A stretch of DNA of 26,648 bases from an uncultured Collinsella sp. (GTDB taxonomy: Bacteria > Actinomycetota > Coriobacteriia > Coriobacteriales > Coriobacteriaceae), in assembly GCA_902482035.1 (NCBI GenBank), contig CABSYW010000034.1, positions 1 to 26,648 of the forward strand, read 5' to 3'. Positions 8,048-17,357 of this stretch are shown piece after piece. The position numbers were made by a program, and so were the translations under genes. Within the stretch, counting starts at the first letter, position 1; the number at the start of each line of letters is the position of its first letter. The notes beneath the pieces are model-generated. The model was not told the origin of the DNA and did no database searches. It saw only the letters and a list, made by a program, of their open reading frames with translations.

Positions 8048-9490
8048 ATGGACCAGACCGTACCCGCATACGCCGCCGAGGTGGCCGATTACGGGCGCAG
8101 CCGCGACCCCGAGCCGGGTGAGGGCGCGCTCGTAAAGAACGTGCGTCCCGAATCGCCCGCGTGGGATGTGGGTATCGAGCCGGGCATGCGCGTGCTCACG
8201 GTCAACGGTGAGGCGCTCACCGACATGATCGTGTGGCTCTGGGAGGCAGACGACGACACCGTCGAGCTTGAGGTATTCGACCCGCGCGACAACAGCGTCA
8301 CCCCCGTCGAGCTCGACCGCTTCCCGGGCGAGGATTGGGGTTTGGAGTTCGATGGCCCCATCTTCGACGGCATGCGTACCTGCGTAAACGCCTGCGTGTT
8401 CTGCTTTATGACGATGCTCCCCAAGGGCGGCCGCTCCACGCTCTATATTCGCGACGACGACTACCGTCTGAGCTTTTTGCAGGGCAACTTCGTCACGCTC
8501 ACGAACCTCACCGACGAGGACGTGCAAAACGTCATCCAACGCAACATGAGCCCTATGAACGTATCGGTCCATGCCGTGAGCCCCGACGTCCGCCGTCGTA
8601 TGATGGGCCGCAACGCCCAGCGCGGCATGGACGTACTCGAGGCCATCATGGCCGCCGGCATCGAGATTCACGCGCAGATCGTGTTGTGCCCCGGCATGAA
8701 CGACGGCGAGGAGCTGGAAAAGACCCTGCGCTTTTGCGAGGAGCACGAGCAAATCACAAGCCTGGGCATTGTGCCGCTCGGTTTTACCAAGCATCAGAAC
8801 CGCTTTAGCTGGTCATACAGCGACAAGCCCGAACTGGCGCGCGAGACCATTGCCATGATCCGTCCCTACCAGGACCGCGCCTTCGAGCGTTTTGGCCGCC
8901 ACACCTTCCAGATGAGCGACGAGTTCTACCTGGACGCCGGCATCGATCCGCCCGAGGCGGACTTTTACGACGGCTATCCGCAGTACTACGACGGTATCGG
9001 CATGATCCGCTCATACCTAGACGAGACGGACGATGTGCTTGCCGCCGATGCCGAGCGACTGGCCCGCGTCCGCGAGGCCATCGCCGCTCGCAGCCAGCAC
9101 CTGCTGTGCCTCTCGGGCGCCAGCGCACGCGACACCGTGGCACGTTTCGTGGAATCGCCGCAGGGGCTCGCCGGCACCGTCACGGCCATCAAGAATCGCT
9201 ACTTTGGCGGAAACGTGGACGTGACCGGTCTCATCGTCGCCTGCGACATTCTGGAACAGCTGCCGCAGGACCTCTCGGGGGTTATGCTCTTTGTGCCTAA
9301 GCTCATGTTCAACGCTGACGGCATGACGCTTGACGAGTATCATCGTGACGATTTACTCGCAAGCCTTACCAGTCGCGGCGCCGAGGTTCATGTGGTGTCG
9401 ACCATGCCGCATGAGCTGCTCGATACCCTGGAGCGCATCCTTGGCACAACGCCTGCTGACTCTAACACTTCCACTGACCCTACCCATTAA
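8048..9490 (+). CDS. PDZ, radical-SAM-like and DUF512 protein
   Basis: The 480-residue protein has an N-terminal PDZ-like domain (about 15-95; VKNVRPESPAWDVGIEPG is the binding-loop region). A radical-SAM-type core follows with Cys residues spaced C112-x3-C116-x2-C119 in the strand CVNACVFCF. The DUF512 region makes up the C-terminal half. The family is annotated as an iron-sulfur oxidoreductase related to NifB/MoaA, but its reaction is unknown. It commonly lies next to der in Firmicutes and relatives, as it does here (10 nt before der). The start is the ATG 2 nt after ispH; an AAGGAG (8028-8033) sits 14 nt upstream, which is rather far, so coupling to ispH is likely. Confidence 0.9.
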   Translation: MDQTVPAYAAEVADYGRSRDPEPGEGALVKNVRPESPAWDVGIEPGMRVLTVNGEALTDMIVWLWEADDDTVELEVFDPRDNSVTPVELDRFPGEDWGLEFDGPIFDGMRTCVNACVFCFMTMLPKGGRSTLYIRDDDYRLSFLQGNFVTLTNLTDEDVQNVIQRNMSPMNVSVHAVSPDVRRRMMGRNAQRGMDVLEAIMAAGIEIHAQIVLCPGMNDGEELEKTLRFCEEHEQITSLGIVPLGFTKHQNRFSWSYSDKPELARETIAMIRPYQDRAFERFGRHTFQMSDEFYLDAGIDPPEADFYDGYPQYYDGIGMIRSYLDETDDVLAADAERLARVREAIAARSQHLLCLSGASARDTVARFVESPQGLAGTVTAIKNRYFGGNVDVTGLIVACDILEQLPQDLSGVMLFVPKLMFNADGMTLDEYHRDDLLASLTSRGAEVHVVSTMPHELLDTLERILGTTPADSNTSTDPTH

Positions 9491-9500
9491 AGGAGTGCAG

Positions 9501-10835
9501 ATGAAACCTATCGTCGCCGTCGTCGGACGCCCCAACGTGGGCAAGTCCACGCTCGTTAACCGCCTGGCCCAGACCTCGGACGCCATCGTCCATGAGTCCC
9601 GCGGCGTCACGCGCGACCGCTCATACCACACGGCCGATTGGAACGGCCGCGAATTCACCATCGTCGACACGGGTGGCATCGAGCCGCTCAAGAGCGATGA
9701 CGTCTTTGCCACGTCCATACGCGACCAGGCCCTCGCCGCCGCCGAGGAAGCCGCCGTCATCCTGTTTGTGGTCGACGGCCGCACCGGTGTCACCGAGGAG
9801 GACGAGTCGGTCGCCCGCATGCTCAAGCGCTGCGACAAGCCGGTCTTTCTGCTGGTGAACAAGCTCGACAACCCCGATCGCGAAAACGACAGCATCTGGG
9901 AGTTCTATTCGCTCGGCATCGGTGAGCCCACGCCGCTCTCGGCCCTGCACGGCCACGGCACGGGCGACCTGCTCGACGACATCGTGGCGCTGTTGCCCGA
10001 GGAGGAGGACGAGATCGCCGACGAGTTCCCCGACGCGCTGAACGTGGCCATCATCGGCCGACCCAACGCCGGTAAGTCGTCGCTGTTCAACCGCATCCTG
10101 GGCGCCGACCGCTCCATCGTGTCCAACATTGCCGGCACCACGCGCGACGCCATCGACACGGTCGTCGAGCGCAATGGCAAGCACTACCGCATGGTCGACA
10201 CCGCGGGCATTCGCAAGAAGAGCACCGTGTACGAGAACATCGAGTACTACTCCATGGTCCGCGGCCTGCGCGCCATCGACCGCGCCGATGTGGCGCTGCT
10301 CGTCGTCGACGCCTCCGTGGGCGTCACCGAGCAGGACCAGAAGGTCATGGGCTTGGCCATCGAGCGCGGCTGCGCCATCGTGGTGCTGCTCAACAAGTGG
10401 GATCTGCTCGACGACGACCGTAAGCGCGAGGCCTGCATGGAGACCATCGACCGCCGTCTGGGCGTTATGGCTCCCTGGGCCCAGTACCTGCGCATCTCTG
10501 CCCTGACCGGCCGCAGCGTCGAGAAGATCTGGGCAATGGTCGACGCCGCCGAAAAGACGCGCTCGCAAAAGATCAGCACCTCGCGCCTCAACACGTTCCT
10601 CACCGACCTGCGCGAGTTCGGTCATACCGTGGTGGACGGCAAGCGCCGCCTGCGCATGCACTACGTGACTCAGACGGGCGTCAACCCGCCGACGTTCACG
10701 TTCTTCGTCAACCACAGCGACTTGGTCAACGACACCTACCAGCGCTATGTGGAGAACCGCATGCGCTCGAGCTTCGACTTTGCCGGCACGCCCATTCGAC
10801 TCTTCTTTAGAAAGAAGGAGCAAAAGGATGCATAA
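9501..10835 (+). CDS. der: Ribosome biogenesis GTPase Der (EngA)
   Basis: The 444-residue essential GTPase has two tandem G domains and a C-terminal KH-like domain (about 355-444), which is the family's normal length and order. G1 motifs are GRPNVGKST (9-17) and GRPNAGKSS (186-194). DTGG and DTAG give G3, and NKLD and NKWD give G4. It acts on 50S subunit maturation. AAAGGAG (9489-9495) precedes ATG 9501. Its last 8 nt overlap plsY. Confidence 0.97.
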   Translation: MKPIVAVVGRPNVGKSTLVNRLAQTSDAIVHESRGVTRDRSYHTADWNGREFTIVDTGGIEPLKSDDVFATSIRDQALAAAEEAAVILFVVDGRTGVTEEDESVARMLKRCDKPVFLLVNKLDNPDRENDSIWEFYSLGIGEPTPLSALHGHGTGDLLDDIVALLPEEEDEIADEFPDALNVAIIGRPNAGKSSLFNRILGADRSIVSNIAGTTRDAIDTVVERNGKHYRMVDTAGIRKKSTVYENIEYYSMVRGLRAIDRADVALLVVDASVGVTEQDQKVMGLAIERGCAIVVLLNKWDLLDDDRKREACMETIDRRLGVMAPWAQYLRISALTGRSVEKIWAMVDAAEKTRSQKISTSRLNTFLTDLREFGHTVVDGKRRLRMHYVTQTGVNPPTFTFFVNHSDLVNDTYQRYVENRMRSSFDFAGTPIRLFFRKKEQKDA

Positions 10836-11511
10836 TCCGATTCTGCTGACCGCCGTCTGCGCCGTGGTCTCGTTCTTTATCGGAGCGATTCCGTTTGGCC
10901 TGATCTTGGGCCGCGTGTTCAACCACACGGACATTCGCAAGGCGGGCTCCGGCAACATCGGCACCACCAACGCGCTGCGCGTGGCCGGCCCCAAGGTGGC
11001 CGCGCTCACGCTGCTGCTCGACTGCCTTAAGGGTGCCATCTGCGTCCTTATCGCGCGTCCGCTTATCGCCGACTTGGGCTATGGCTTTCCCGTGAGCATT
11101 ATGGCCCCCGGCGCCGCCGGCGACTGGATGCTCGGCGTCATCTGCCTGGCAGCTGTGTGGGGCCATATCTTCTCGCCCTACCTCAATTTCCATGGCGGCA
11201 AGGGTATCGCGGTTGGTCTGGGCGTCATCCTCGCCTGGTACTGGCCTATTGGCCTGTCGTTGCTGGGCATGTTTATCGTGGCCGTCGCCATCACCAAGTT
11301 TGTGTCGGTGGGCTCGCTTGCCGCTGCCATCGGTCTTCCCATCGCTGCCTGCGCGGTCTTTCCGTACAGCAGCCTGGGACTTAAGTTTTGCATGGCGATG
11401 ATCGGCATCACCGTGGTGTGGGCCCATCGTGCGAACATCAAAAAGCTCATGACCGGTAAGGAATCCAAGCTCTCGTTTACCAAGCGCGTCACCGAGCCCG
11501 ACGATAAATAG
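10828..11511 (+). CDS. plsY: Acyl-phosphate:glycerol-3-phosphate acyltransferase
   Basis: The 227-residue polytopic membrane enzyme transfers an acyl group from acyl-phosphate to glycerol-3-phosphate. All three conserved loops are present: GSGNIGTTNALR (40-51), HGGKG (122-126) and WAHRANIKKLMTGKE near the C-terminus. The start at 10828 has AAGGAG (10815-10820) 7 nt upstream and overlaps the der stop by 8 nt; the longer reading lies within der. gpsA follows after 9 nt, giving the frequent der-plsY-gpsA unit. Confidence 0.95.
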   Translation: MHNPILLTAVCAVVSFFIGAIPFGLILGRVFNHTDIRKAGSGNIGTTNALRVAGPKVAALTLLLDCLKGAICVLIARPLIADLGYGFPVSIMAPGAAGDWMLGVICLAAVWGHIFSPYLNFHGGKGIAVGLGVILAWYWPIGLSLLGMFIVAVAITKFVSVGSLAAAIGLPIAACAVFPYSSLGLKFCMAMIGITVVWAHRANIKKLMTGKESKLSFTKRVTEPDDK

Positions 11512-11520
11512 GAGAGAGTC

Positions 11521-12528
11521 ATGAATGTTGCGCTGATTGGCTCCGGCTCCTGGGGAACCGCCGTCGCCGGCCTTGCCGCCGCGCGAGCCGAGCGCGTGAC
11601 CATGTGGGCCCACAGCGAGCAGACGGCCGCCGGCATCAATGGCGAGCACCGCAACCCCCGGTATTTGGTGGGCTACGAGCTGCCCGGCAACGTCGTCGCC
11701 ACCACGGACCTGGTACAGGCGCTCGACGGCGCCGAGGCCATCATCTTCGCCGTTCCTTCGACGCACCTTCGCAGCGTGTGCCACCAGGCCGCGCCCTTTA
11801 TCGCAGCCAATACCCCGGTGCTCTGCCTCACCAAGGGCATTGAGCCCGAGTCCGGCCTGCTCATGAGCGAGGTCATCGCCAGCGAGATCGGCAACGAGGC
11901 GCGCGTGGCGGCGCTCTCGGGCCCGAACCATGCCGAGGAGATCTGCCGCGGCGGGCTTTCTGCCGCCGTCATCGCCAGCAAAGATCCGCAGATAGGGGAG
12001 ACCTTTAAGGACCTGCTCCTGTCCACGGCCTTCCGCATCTATCTGTCGCAAGACATGACCGGTGTCGAGGTTTGCGGCGCCATGAAAAATGTCATCGCCA
12101 TCGTGTGCGGCATCTCCGCCGGCACCGGTGCCGGCGACAACACGCTCGCCCTCATCATGACGCGCGGCCTGGCCGAGATTAGCCGTCTGGTGCATGCCCG
12201 CGGCGGTCAAGCTATGACCTGCATGGGACTTGCCGGCATGGGTGACCTCATTGCCACCTGCACCTCGGAGCATTCGCGCAACCGCACCTTTGGCTACGAG
12301 TTTGCCCACGGCGTGTCGCTCGACGAGTATCAGACGCGCACGCATATGGTTGTCGAGGGCGCCGTCGCGGCCCGCAGCGTGAGCGAGCTTGCCCGTTCAC
12401 TGGGCGTAGACATTCCGCTCACCTTTGCCGTGGAGCAAACGCTCTACAACGGTGTTACTTTGGATAGGGCGCTCGAGATTCTTACCGAACGCGTCCCTTC
12501 TCAAGAGTTCTACGGACTCACCGACTAG
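11521..12528 (+). CDS. gpsA: Glycerol-3-phosphate dehydrogenase [NAD(P)+]
   Basis: The 335-residue enzyme reduces dihydroxyacetone phosphate to sn-glycerol-3-phosphate, the substrate of PlsY. The Rossmann motif GSGSWGTA is at 7-14. The catalytic lysine is K189 in GAMKN, and the substrate-binding signature GLAGMGDLIATC with the following SRNRTFG is intact. The length is normal. ATAGGAGAG before the ATG is a good ribosome site. Confidence 0.96.
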   Translation: MNVALIGSGSWGTAVAGLAAARAERVTMWAHSEQTAAGINGEHRNPRYLVGYELPGNVVATTDLVQALDGAEAIIFAVPSTHLRSVCHQAAPFIAANTPVLCLTKGIEPESGLLMSEVIASEIGNEARVAALSGPNHAEEICRGGLSAAVIASKDPQIGETFKDLLLSTAFRIYLSQDMTGVEVCGAMKNVIAIVCGISAGTGAGDNTLALIMTRGLAEISRLVHARGGQAMTCMGLAGMGDLIATCTSEHSRNRTFGYEFAHGVSLDEYQTRTHMVVEGAVAARSVSELARSLGVDIPLTFAVEQTLYNGVTLDRALEILTERVPSQEFYGLTD

Positions 12529-12546
12529 CGCAGAAAGGCTTCTACC

Positions 12547-13218
12547 ATGGGTTCCATCAAAATCGCTCCGTCCATCCTTTCGGCCGACATGGCCAACCTC
12601 AAGGGCGAGCTCGACAAGATCGCCGGTGCCGACTACGTGCACTTCGACGTTATGGACGGTCACTTTACCGGCAACCTCACCTTTGGCGTCGACATCCTCA
12701 AGGCCGTCAAGCGCTCCACCGATGTACCGGTCGACGCGCACCTGATGGTGTCGAACCCCGACGAGACCGTTGATTGGTACGCCGACGCCGGTGCCGACAT
12801 GATCACCGTGCACTACGAGGCTTCCACGCACCTGCACCGCACGCTCACGCATCTGCAGCAGCGCGGCGTCAAGGCCGGTGTGGTGCTCAACCCCGCCACG
12901 CCCGTCTGCGTGCTCGATAGCATCATCGACATTGTTGACATGGTGCTGCTGATGAGCGTGAACCCCGGCTTTGGCGGCCAGAGCTTTATCCCGGGCACTA
13001 TCGCCAAACTGCACGAGCTCAAGGCCATGTGCGAGCGCCACGGCGTGTCGCCCCTGATCGAGGTCGACGGCGGCATTTCTTCCAAGAACATCGCCGAAGT
13101 TGTCAAGGCTGGTGCCAACGTTCTCGTGGCCGGTTCCGCCGTATTTAAGTCCGAAGATCCCGCCGCTGAGGTTGCGCTGCTGCAGAAGCTGGGCAACGAG
13201 GCTGCACAGGAGGCATAA
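12547..13218 (+). CDS. rpe: Ribulose-phosphate 3-epimerase
   Basis: This is a 223-residue TIM-barrel enzyme of the pentose phosphate pathway. Metal and catalytic residues are visible: H32 and D34 with D37 in HFDVMDG, H65 in DAHLMV, and D174 in EVDGGIS. The phosphate-binding MSVNPGFGGQ loop is near 136-145. A GAAAGG site lies upstream. It starts 18 nt after gpsA, and the cysteine desulfurase gene follows after 6 nt. Confidence 0.96.
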   Translation: MGSIKIAPSILSADMANLKGELDKIAGADYVHFDVMDGHFTGNLTFGVDILKAVKRSTDVPVDAHLMVSNPDETVDWYADAGADMITVHYEASTHLHRTLTHLQQRGVKAGVVLNPATPVCVLDSIIDIVDMVLLMSVNPGFGGQSFIPGTIAKLHELKAMCERHGVSPLIEVDGGISSKNIAEVVKAGANVLVAGSAVFKSEDPAAEVALLQKLGNEAAQEA

Positions 13219-13224
13219 ATCCTT

Positions 13225-14403
13225 ATGACCGCAGGTCAAAACCGCATACCCGTGAATCTTGACTACGCCGCCTCGACGCCTATGCGCGCCGAGGCGCTCC
13301 TTGCGCAGCGTGAGTACGACGAGAGTGAGCTTGCCGGCGTCAACCCCAACTCGCTGCATTCGCTCGGCCGTAAGGCCGCTGCGCGCCTGGAAGTGGCGCG
13401 TCGCGATATCGCCCGCAGCTTTGGCGCGCGCGTCCGTCCGTCCGAGATCATCTTGACCAACGGCGGCACCGAGGCAAACCAGCTGGCGCTCCTCGGACTT
13501 GCCGAGGGCGCTCGTCAGCGCGATCGAAAGCGCGATCGCGTAATCGTTTCGGCCATCGAGCACGATTCGATTCTGGACAACCTGCCGCTGCTGCGCGCCG
13601 CCGGCTTTACCGTCGACCTGGTGCAGCCCTGCCGCGCTGGCTACATAGAGCCCGCCACGCTTGTCGAGCTGCTAGGCGACGACGTGGCGCTCGTGACCAT
13701 CATGGTCGCCAACAACGAGACCGGCGTGGTGCAGCCCATCCGCGAGCTGGCCGCCGCCGCACATGCTGCCGGCGCCCTGTTCCACACCGATGCCATCCAG
13801 GGCTATCTGCATATTCCTCTCGATGTCACCGAGCTGGGCGTCGATGCTATGACCGTTGCCGCGCACAAGATCGGCGGCCCCGTGGCATCCGGAGCGCTCT
13901 ACCTTAAGAACCGCACGCCGCTGCGTCCGCGCATCTTTGGCGGCGGACAGGAGGCCGGTCGTCGTGCCGGCACGCAGGACCTGCGCACGCAGCTGGCCTT
14001 TGCCGCTGCCGCCCGCACGTTGGCGCCCCGCGTGGCCCAGGAGCGTACGATGCTGCAAGCTCTTTCCGACAAGCTCTACGCCACGCTTACGGCTCATCCG
14101 CGTATTCATGCCACCATGGGCGACTACGCACAGGCCGATCGTCTGCCGGGCATGGTTTCGATCTACGTCGACGGCATGGACTCCGAGGAGCTCATCGTCA
14201 AGCTCGACGCCGCCGGCTTTGAGGTATCGGCAGGCTCGGCGTGCTCGAGCGGCAGCATGGACCCGAGCCATGTTTTAAGCGCGATGGGCATCGGTCGCGA
14301 GCAGGCATTGGGCGCACTGCGCATTTCCTTTGATGACCGCGTGAATCCGGGCGATCTGGACGAGTTTGCCCAGACGCTGCTCTCGATCGTGGGTGCCGCA
14401 TGA
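13225..14403 (+). CDS. Cysteine desulfurase, NifS/IscS class V aminotransferase family
   Basis: This is a 392-residue PLP enzyme that takes sulfur from cysteine for Fe-S clusters and thio-modified tRNA. The PLP lysine is K215 in AAHKIGGP. HTDAIQG supplies the PLP-contacting Asp and Gln. The active-site cysteine is C340 in the loop SAGSACSSGSMDPSH, which resembles the group I enzymes. AGGAGG (13208-13213) lies 11 nt before the ATG, inside the end of rpe. No IscU/SufU scaffold or MnmA gene is in the window, so its sulfur acceptor is unknown. The stop overlaps the next start (ATGA). Confidence 0.93.
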   Translation: MTAGQNRIPVNLDYAASTPMRAEALLAQREYDESELAGVNPNSLHSLGRKAAARLEVARRDIARSFGARVRPSEIILTNGGTEANQLALLGLAEGARQRDRKRDRVIVSAIEHDSILDNLPLLRAAGFTVDLVQPCRAGYIEPATLVELLGDDVALVTIMVANNETGVVQPIRELAAAAHAAGALFHTDAIQGYLHIPLDVTELGVDAMTVAAHKIGGPVASGALYLKNRTPLRPRIFGGGQEAGRRAGTQDLRTQLAFAAAARTLAPRVAQERTMLQALSDKLYATLTAHPRIHATMGDYAQADRLPGMVSIYVDGMDSEELIVKLDAAGFEVSAGSACSSGSMDPSHVLSAMGIGREQALGALRISFDDRVNPGDLDEFAQTLLSIVGAA

Positions 14404-15209
14404 TCGTCGCCGAGCTTGAGCGCGCGCTGCTGGCACGCTACCCCAAGGCGGACGCCGAGGGCTGGGATCATGTAGGGCTCTCCGTGGGCGACCCTGCCGC
14501 CGAGATTGCTGGCGTGGCCTGCGCACTCGATGCGACCGAAGCTAATGTTCGCCGCGCACAAGATGCCGGTGCCAACGTGCTGCTGACGCATCACCCCGTC
14601 TATATCAAGGCGCCCGAAGCGTTTTGTCCGGCGGATGCGTCACGCCCCCAGTGCAGCGCTGCGCTGTACGAGGCGGCCCGTTGCGGCGTGAGCATTATTT
14701 CGCTCCACACCAACCTGGACCGTTCGCACGAAGCGCGCGTTCGCCTGAGTGAGTTGCTGGGCGCTGAGCCCATGAGCTCGCTGGAGCATGTGGACGACCC
14801 CGAGGCAACCGGTCTGGGCGCGCTTGCAACGCTCAACGACCCGTGCACGCTGCGCGATCTTGCCACCCGTGCTGCCACGGCCTTCGGCAGTGACCCGCGT
14901 GTGTGGGGCGAAGCCGATCGCCCGTGCCGCACCGTCGCCATTTTGGGCGGCTCCCTGGGCGACTTTGGAGAGCTCGCCATCACCGCGGGCGCAGATGTTG
15001 TCGTGACGGGCGAGGCGGGCTACCACGTGGCGCAAGACCTTGCCTTGCGCGGGCTGCCGGTGATCTTGCTCGGCCACGACCGCTCTGAAGAGCCGTTCGT
15101 TGATATATTGATGAACTCTACAGTTGACGCCGGGGTCGACCCCCGTCATGCGATTAAAATACTGAACCCTTGCCAATGGTGGACTGTGACAAAAGGAGAG
15201 AACTTATGA
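14400..15209 (+). CDS. Nif3-like dinuclear metal-centre protein
   Basis: The 269-residue protein has the Nif3/YbgI metal ligands in order: LTHHPV near 61-66, SLHTNLDRS near 101-109 and LLGHDRSEEPF near 221-231. It begins with WDHVGLSVGD, the family's usual opening. Proteins of this family form toroidal hexamers with two metals per site; their cellular role is debated (GTP cyclohydrolase-like in some annotations). The start codon overlaps the desulfurase stop as ATGA, and its own stop overlaps the next start the same way. It is paired with the zinc-ribbon coiled-coil gene, as in many Gram-positives. Confidence 0.9.
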   Translation: MIVAELERALLARYPKADAEGWDHVGLSVGDPAAEIAGVACALDATEANVRRAQDAGANVLLTHHPVYIKAPEAFCPADASRPQCSAALYEAARCGVSIISLHTNLDRSHEARVRLSELLGAEPMSSLEHVDDPEATGLGALATLNDPCTLRDLATRAATAFGSDPRVWGEADRPCRTVAILGGSLGDFGELAITAGADVVVTGEAGYHVAQDLALRGLPVILLGHDRSEEPFVDILMNSTVDAGVDPRHAIKILNPCQWWTVTKGENL

Positions 15210-15925
15210 GCGCCGGCGCTACGCTACTCAAGCTGCAACAGATCGATTTGGAACTCGCCCGCAACAAGAGCGAACTTGCCAATATGCCGGAGCTCAAGGA
15301 GCTCGCTTCCAAGCGCAAGACCTATGTGAAGCTCAAGTCCGAGATGACCAAGCTCTACGCCCAGCGCAAGGATCTGGACATTGAGCTCGACGATCTCAAC
15401 ACCACCGAGATTCAGACCAACAACGCCATCGAGGCTGCCAAGAAGCGCCACGTCGACGGCTCCGACTACCGCGAAGTTCAGGATCTGGAGAACGAGCTCG
15501 CCACCCTGGCCAAGCGTCTGGACAAGATTGAGCACACCCGCAAGGACGTCGTTGTCGCCCATAAGGAGGCGTTCGACCGCGAGGCCCGCGCGCAGGCAAT
15601 CATCGCCAAGTTCGAGGAGGGCGTGAAGGCCGATACCAAGGCCGCCCGCGCCAAGGCTGCCGACCTGCAGGCTCAGATTGACGCCGCCACTAAGGAGCGC
15701 ACCGCGCTTGCCGCCACGCTGCCGGCCGACGTGCTCACCGACTACGAGCGTCTGCTCAAGCAGTTCCGTGGCCTGGCCGTCGAGACCATCCAGGGCAACA
15801 TCCCCACGGTCTGCCACACCGCGCTGCAGGCATCGTCCATGAGCGACCTCAACCACGACGGTAGCGAGATTACGCACTGCCCGTACTGCCACCGCCTCCT
15901 GGTACTCCCGAGCAAGGAAGTCTAG
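15206..15925 (+). CDS. Coiled-coil protein with C4-type zinc ribbon (DUF164 family)
   Basis: The 239-residue protein is mostly a long antiparallel coiled coil (about 8-185; heptad-like Leu/Lys/Glu) followed by a zinc-ribbon-like tail with CPYCHR near the C-terminus. In the family the ribbon is usually CxxC...CxxC; here the first half shows only one Cys, followed by His (TVCH), so the ligand set may be C-H-C-C or incomplete. AAAGGAG (15192-15198) fixes the ATG at 15206. The function is unknown; the family is thought to bind nucleic acid. Confidence 0.88.
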   Translation: MSAGATLLKLQQIDLELARNKSELANMPELKELASKRKTYVKLKSEMTKLYAQRKDLDIELDDLNTTEIQTNNAIEAAKKRHVDGSDYREVQDLENELATLAKRLDKIEHTRKDVVVAHKEAFDREARAQAIIAKFEEGVKADTKAARAKAADLQAQIDAATKERTALAATLPADVLTDYERLLKQFRGLAVETIQGNIPTVCHTALQASSMSDLNHDGSEITHCPYCHRLLVLPSKEV

Positions 15926-15927
15926 CG

Positions 15928-17142
15928 ATGACGGCGGCATCCAACAATTCAATGCAACTTGAGAAAAAAACGATCCTGCTGGGCATTACCGGCGGGATCG
16001 CCGCCTATAAGTCGTGCAATATCGTGCGCCTGCTGCAAAAGCGCGGCGCGCGCGTCAAGGTCGTTATGAGCGAGCATGCCACCGAGTTTGTGGGGCCGCT
16101 TACCTTCCGCGCACTCACCAATGAGCCGGTCGCGGTGGGCCTATTCGACGATCCCTCCGACCCCATCCACCACATTTCGCTGGCGCAGGAGCCCGATCTG
16201 GTGGTCGTGGCGCCCGCGACGGCCAATATCATCGCCAAGATGGCCAACGGCGTCGCCGATGACCTCATCTCCACCACGCTGCTTGCGACGCCGCGACCCA
16301 TCGTGATCGCACCCGCTATGAACAACGGCATGTGGAAGGCGCCGGCGACGCAGGCCAACATGGCCACGCTGCTCGAGCGCGGTGTCCATGTGGTGGGTCC
16401 GGGCAGCGGCTACCTTGCCTGCGGCGACGTGGACACGGGACGCATGAGCGAGCCCGAGGACATCGTAGAGGCTGTCTGTGAGGTGTTCAACCCCGCGCCA
16501 CAGGACCTGGCAGGTAAGCGCATCGTAATTACCGCCGGTCCCACGCACGAGCCGATCGACCCCGTGCGATTCATTGGCAACCGCTCTTCGGGCAAGATGG
16601 GCATCGCCCTGGCGGGGGAGGCCGCACGCCGCGGCGCTGCGGTCACGCTCGTGTTGGGACCGACATCACTCGATGTGCCCCGCGGCGTGGAGTGCGTGCG
16701 CGTGCAGACCGCCGCAGAGATGCTCCAGGCGGCCCTGAGCGCCTTCCAGACGGCGGATGCGGCAATTTGTGCGGCCGCCGTCGCCGACTACACCCCCGCG
16801 GCCCCTGCGGACCATAAGCTCAAAAAGGCCAACGAGCGCCTGGATCGCATCGAACTGGTCGAGACGGTCGATATTTTGGCCGAGCTCTCGCGCCAGAAGG
16901 GCGAGCGATGCGTGATCGGATTTGCGGCCGAGACCGATAACGTTGTCGAGTACGCAGAGCGCAAATTGGCCCGCAAGGGGTGCGATGTAATAATCGCCAA
17001 CGATGTCTCACGCACCGATTCGGGCTTTGGGACCGACACCAACAAGGCCTGGATTGTGAGCACAACGGGTACGCAAGAACTTCCCGTACTAACAAAACCC
17101 CAGCTCGCAGATACAATTTTGGACTTGCTTCAAAATTTGTAA
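15928..17142 (+). CDS. coaBC: Bifunctional phosphopantothenoylcysteine decarboxylase/phosphopantothenate-cysteine ligase
   Basis: The 404-residue fused enzyme carries out two steps of coenzyme A synthesis. The CoaC flavoprotein half (about 12-190) has GITGGIAAYKS, the HHISLA region with the catalytic His, PAMNNGMW, and the Cys of YLACGD (C165). The CoaB half (about 195-404) begins ITAGPTHEPIDPVRF, has NRSSGKMG, AAVADY and the NDVSRTDSGFGTDTN nucleotide-binding stretch. AAGGAAG lies upstream of the ATG, 2 nt after the zinc-ribbon gene. It is the last gene of the long + strand run. Confidence 0.95.
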   Translation: MTAASNNSMQLEKKTILLGITGGIAAYKSCNIVRLLQKRGARVKVVMSEHATEFVGPLTFRALTNEPVAVGLFDDPSDPIHHISLAQEPDLVVVAPATANIIAKMANGVADDLISTTLLATPRPIVIAPAMNNGMWKAPATQANMATLLERGVHVVGPGSGYLACGDVDTGRMSEPEDIVEAVCEVFNPAPQDLAGKRIVITAGPTHEPIDPVRFIGNRSSGKMGIALAGEAARRGAAVTLVLGPTSLDVPRGVECVRVQTAAEMLQAALSAFQTADAAICAAAVADYTPAAPADHKLKKANERLDRIELVETVDILAELSRQKGERCVIGFAAETDNVVEYAERKLARKGCDVIIANDVSRTDSGFGTDTNKAWIVSTTGTQELPVLTKPQLADTILDLLQNL

Positions 17143-17150
17143 AAAAGTTC

Positions 17151-17180
17151 TTGCACAAGTCTAAAGTTTCGGGTTAATAT
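17151..17180 (+). promoter_or_regulatory. Candidate promoter of the tRNA-Pro gene
   Basis: A -35-like TTGCAC (17151-17156) and a -10 TAATAT (17175-17180) are separated by 18 nt, starting just after the coaBC stop. The -10 is good and the -35 moderate. Predicted transcription begins about 30 nt before the mature tRNA. Confidence 0.55.
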
Positions 17181-17222
17181 ACTCCCTGTTGCGAGCGAGA
17201 GCAGAGCAACAAACAAAAGCTT

Positions 17223-17299
<77 letters not shown>

Positions 17300-17309
17300 G
17301 AAGTTTGCA

Positions 17310-17338
17310 GGTCAGGCACCTAGTGCCTGACCTTTTTT
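17310..17338 (+). terminator. Strong Rho-independent terminator after tRNA-Pro
   Basis: A perfect 10-bp stem (17310-17319 with 17323-17332) with a 3-nt loop is followed by six T. It ends the tRNA transcript and marks the change from core to accessory DNA. Confidence 0.92.
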
Positions 17339-17341
17339 GTT

Positions 17342-17357
17342 TTAAGCAATTGCTTAA
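17342..17357. promoter_or_regulatory. 16-bp perfect palindrome with a nearby extra half-site
   Basis: TTAAGCAATTGCTTAA is its own reverse complement, and a further TTAAGCAA copy follows at about 17364-17371. The spacing suggests a protein-binding site (operator, or recombination-related at a tRNA-adjacent island), but no gene next to it tells which. Confidence 0.4.

Noticed and set aside
10807..12345. 512-residue minus-strand frame over plsY and gpsA
   Set aside because: Both + strand genes have complete motifs and ribosome sites; the reverse frame has none.
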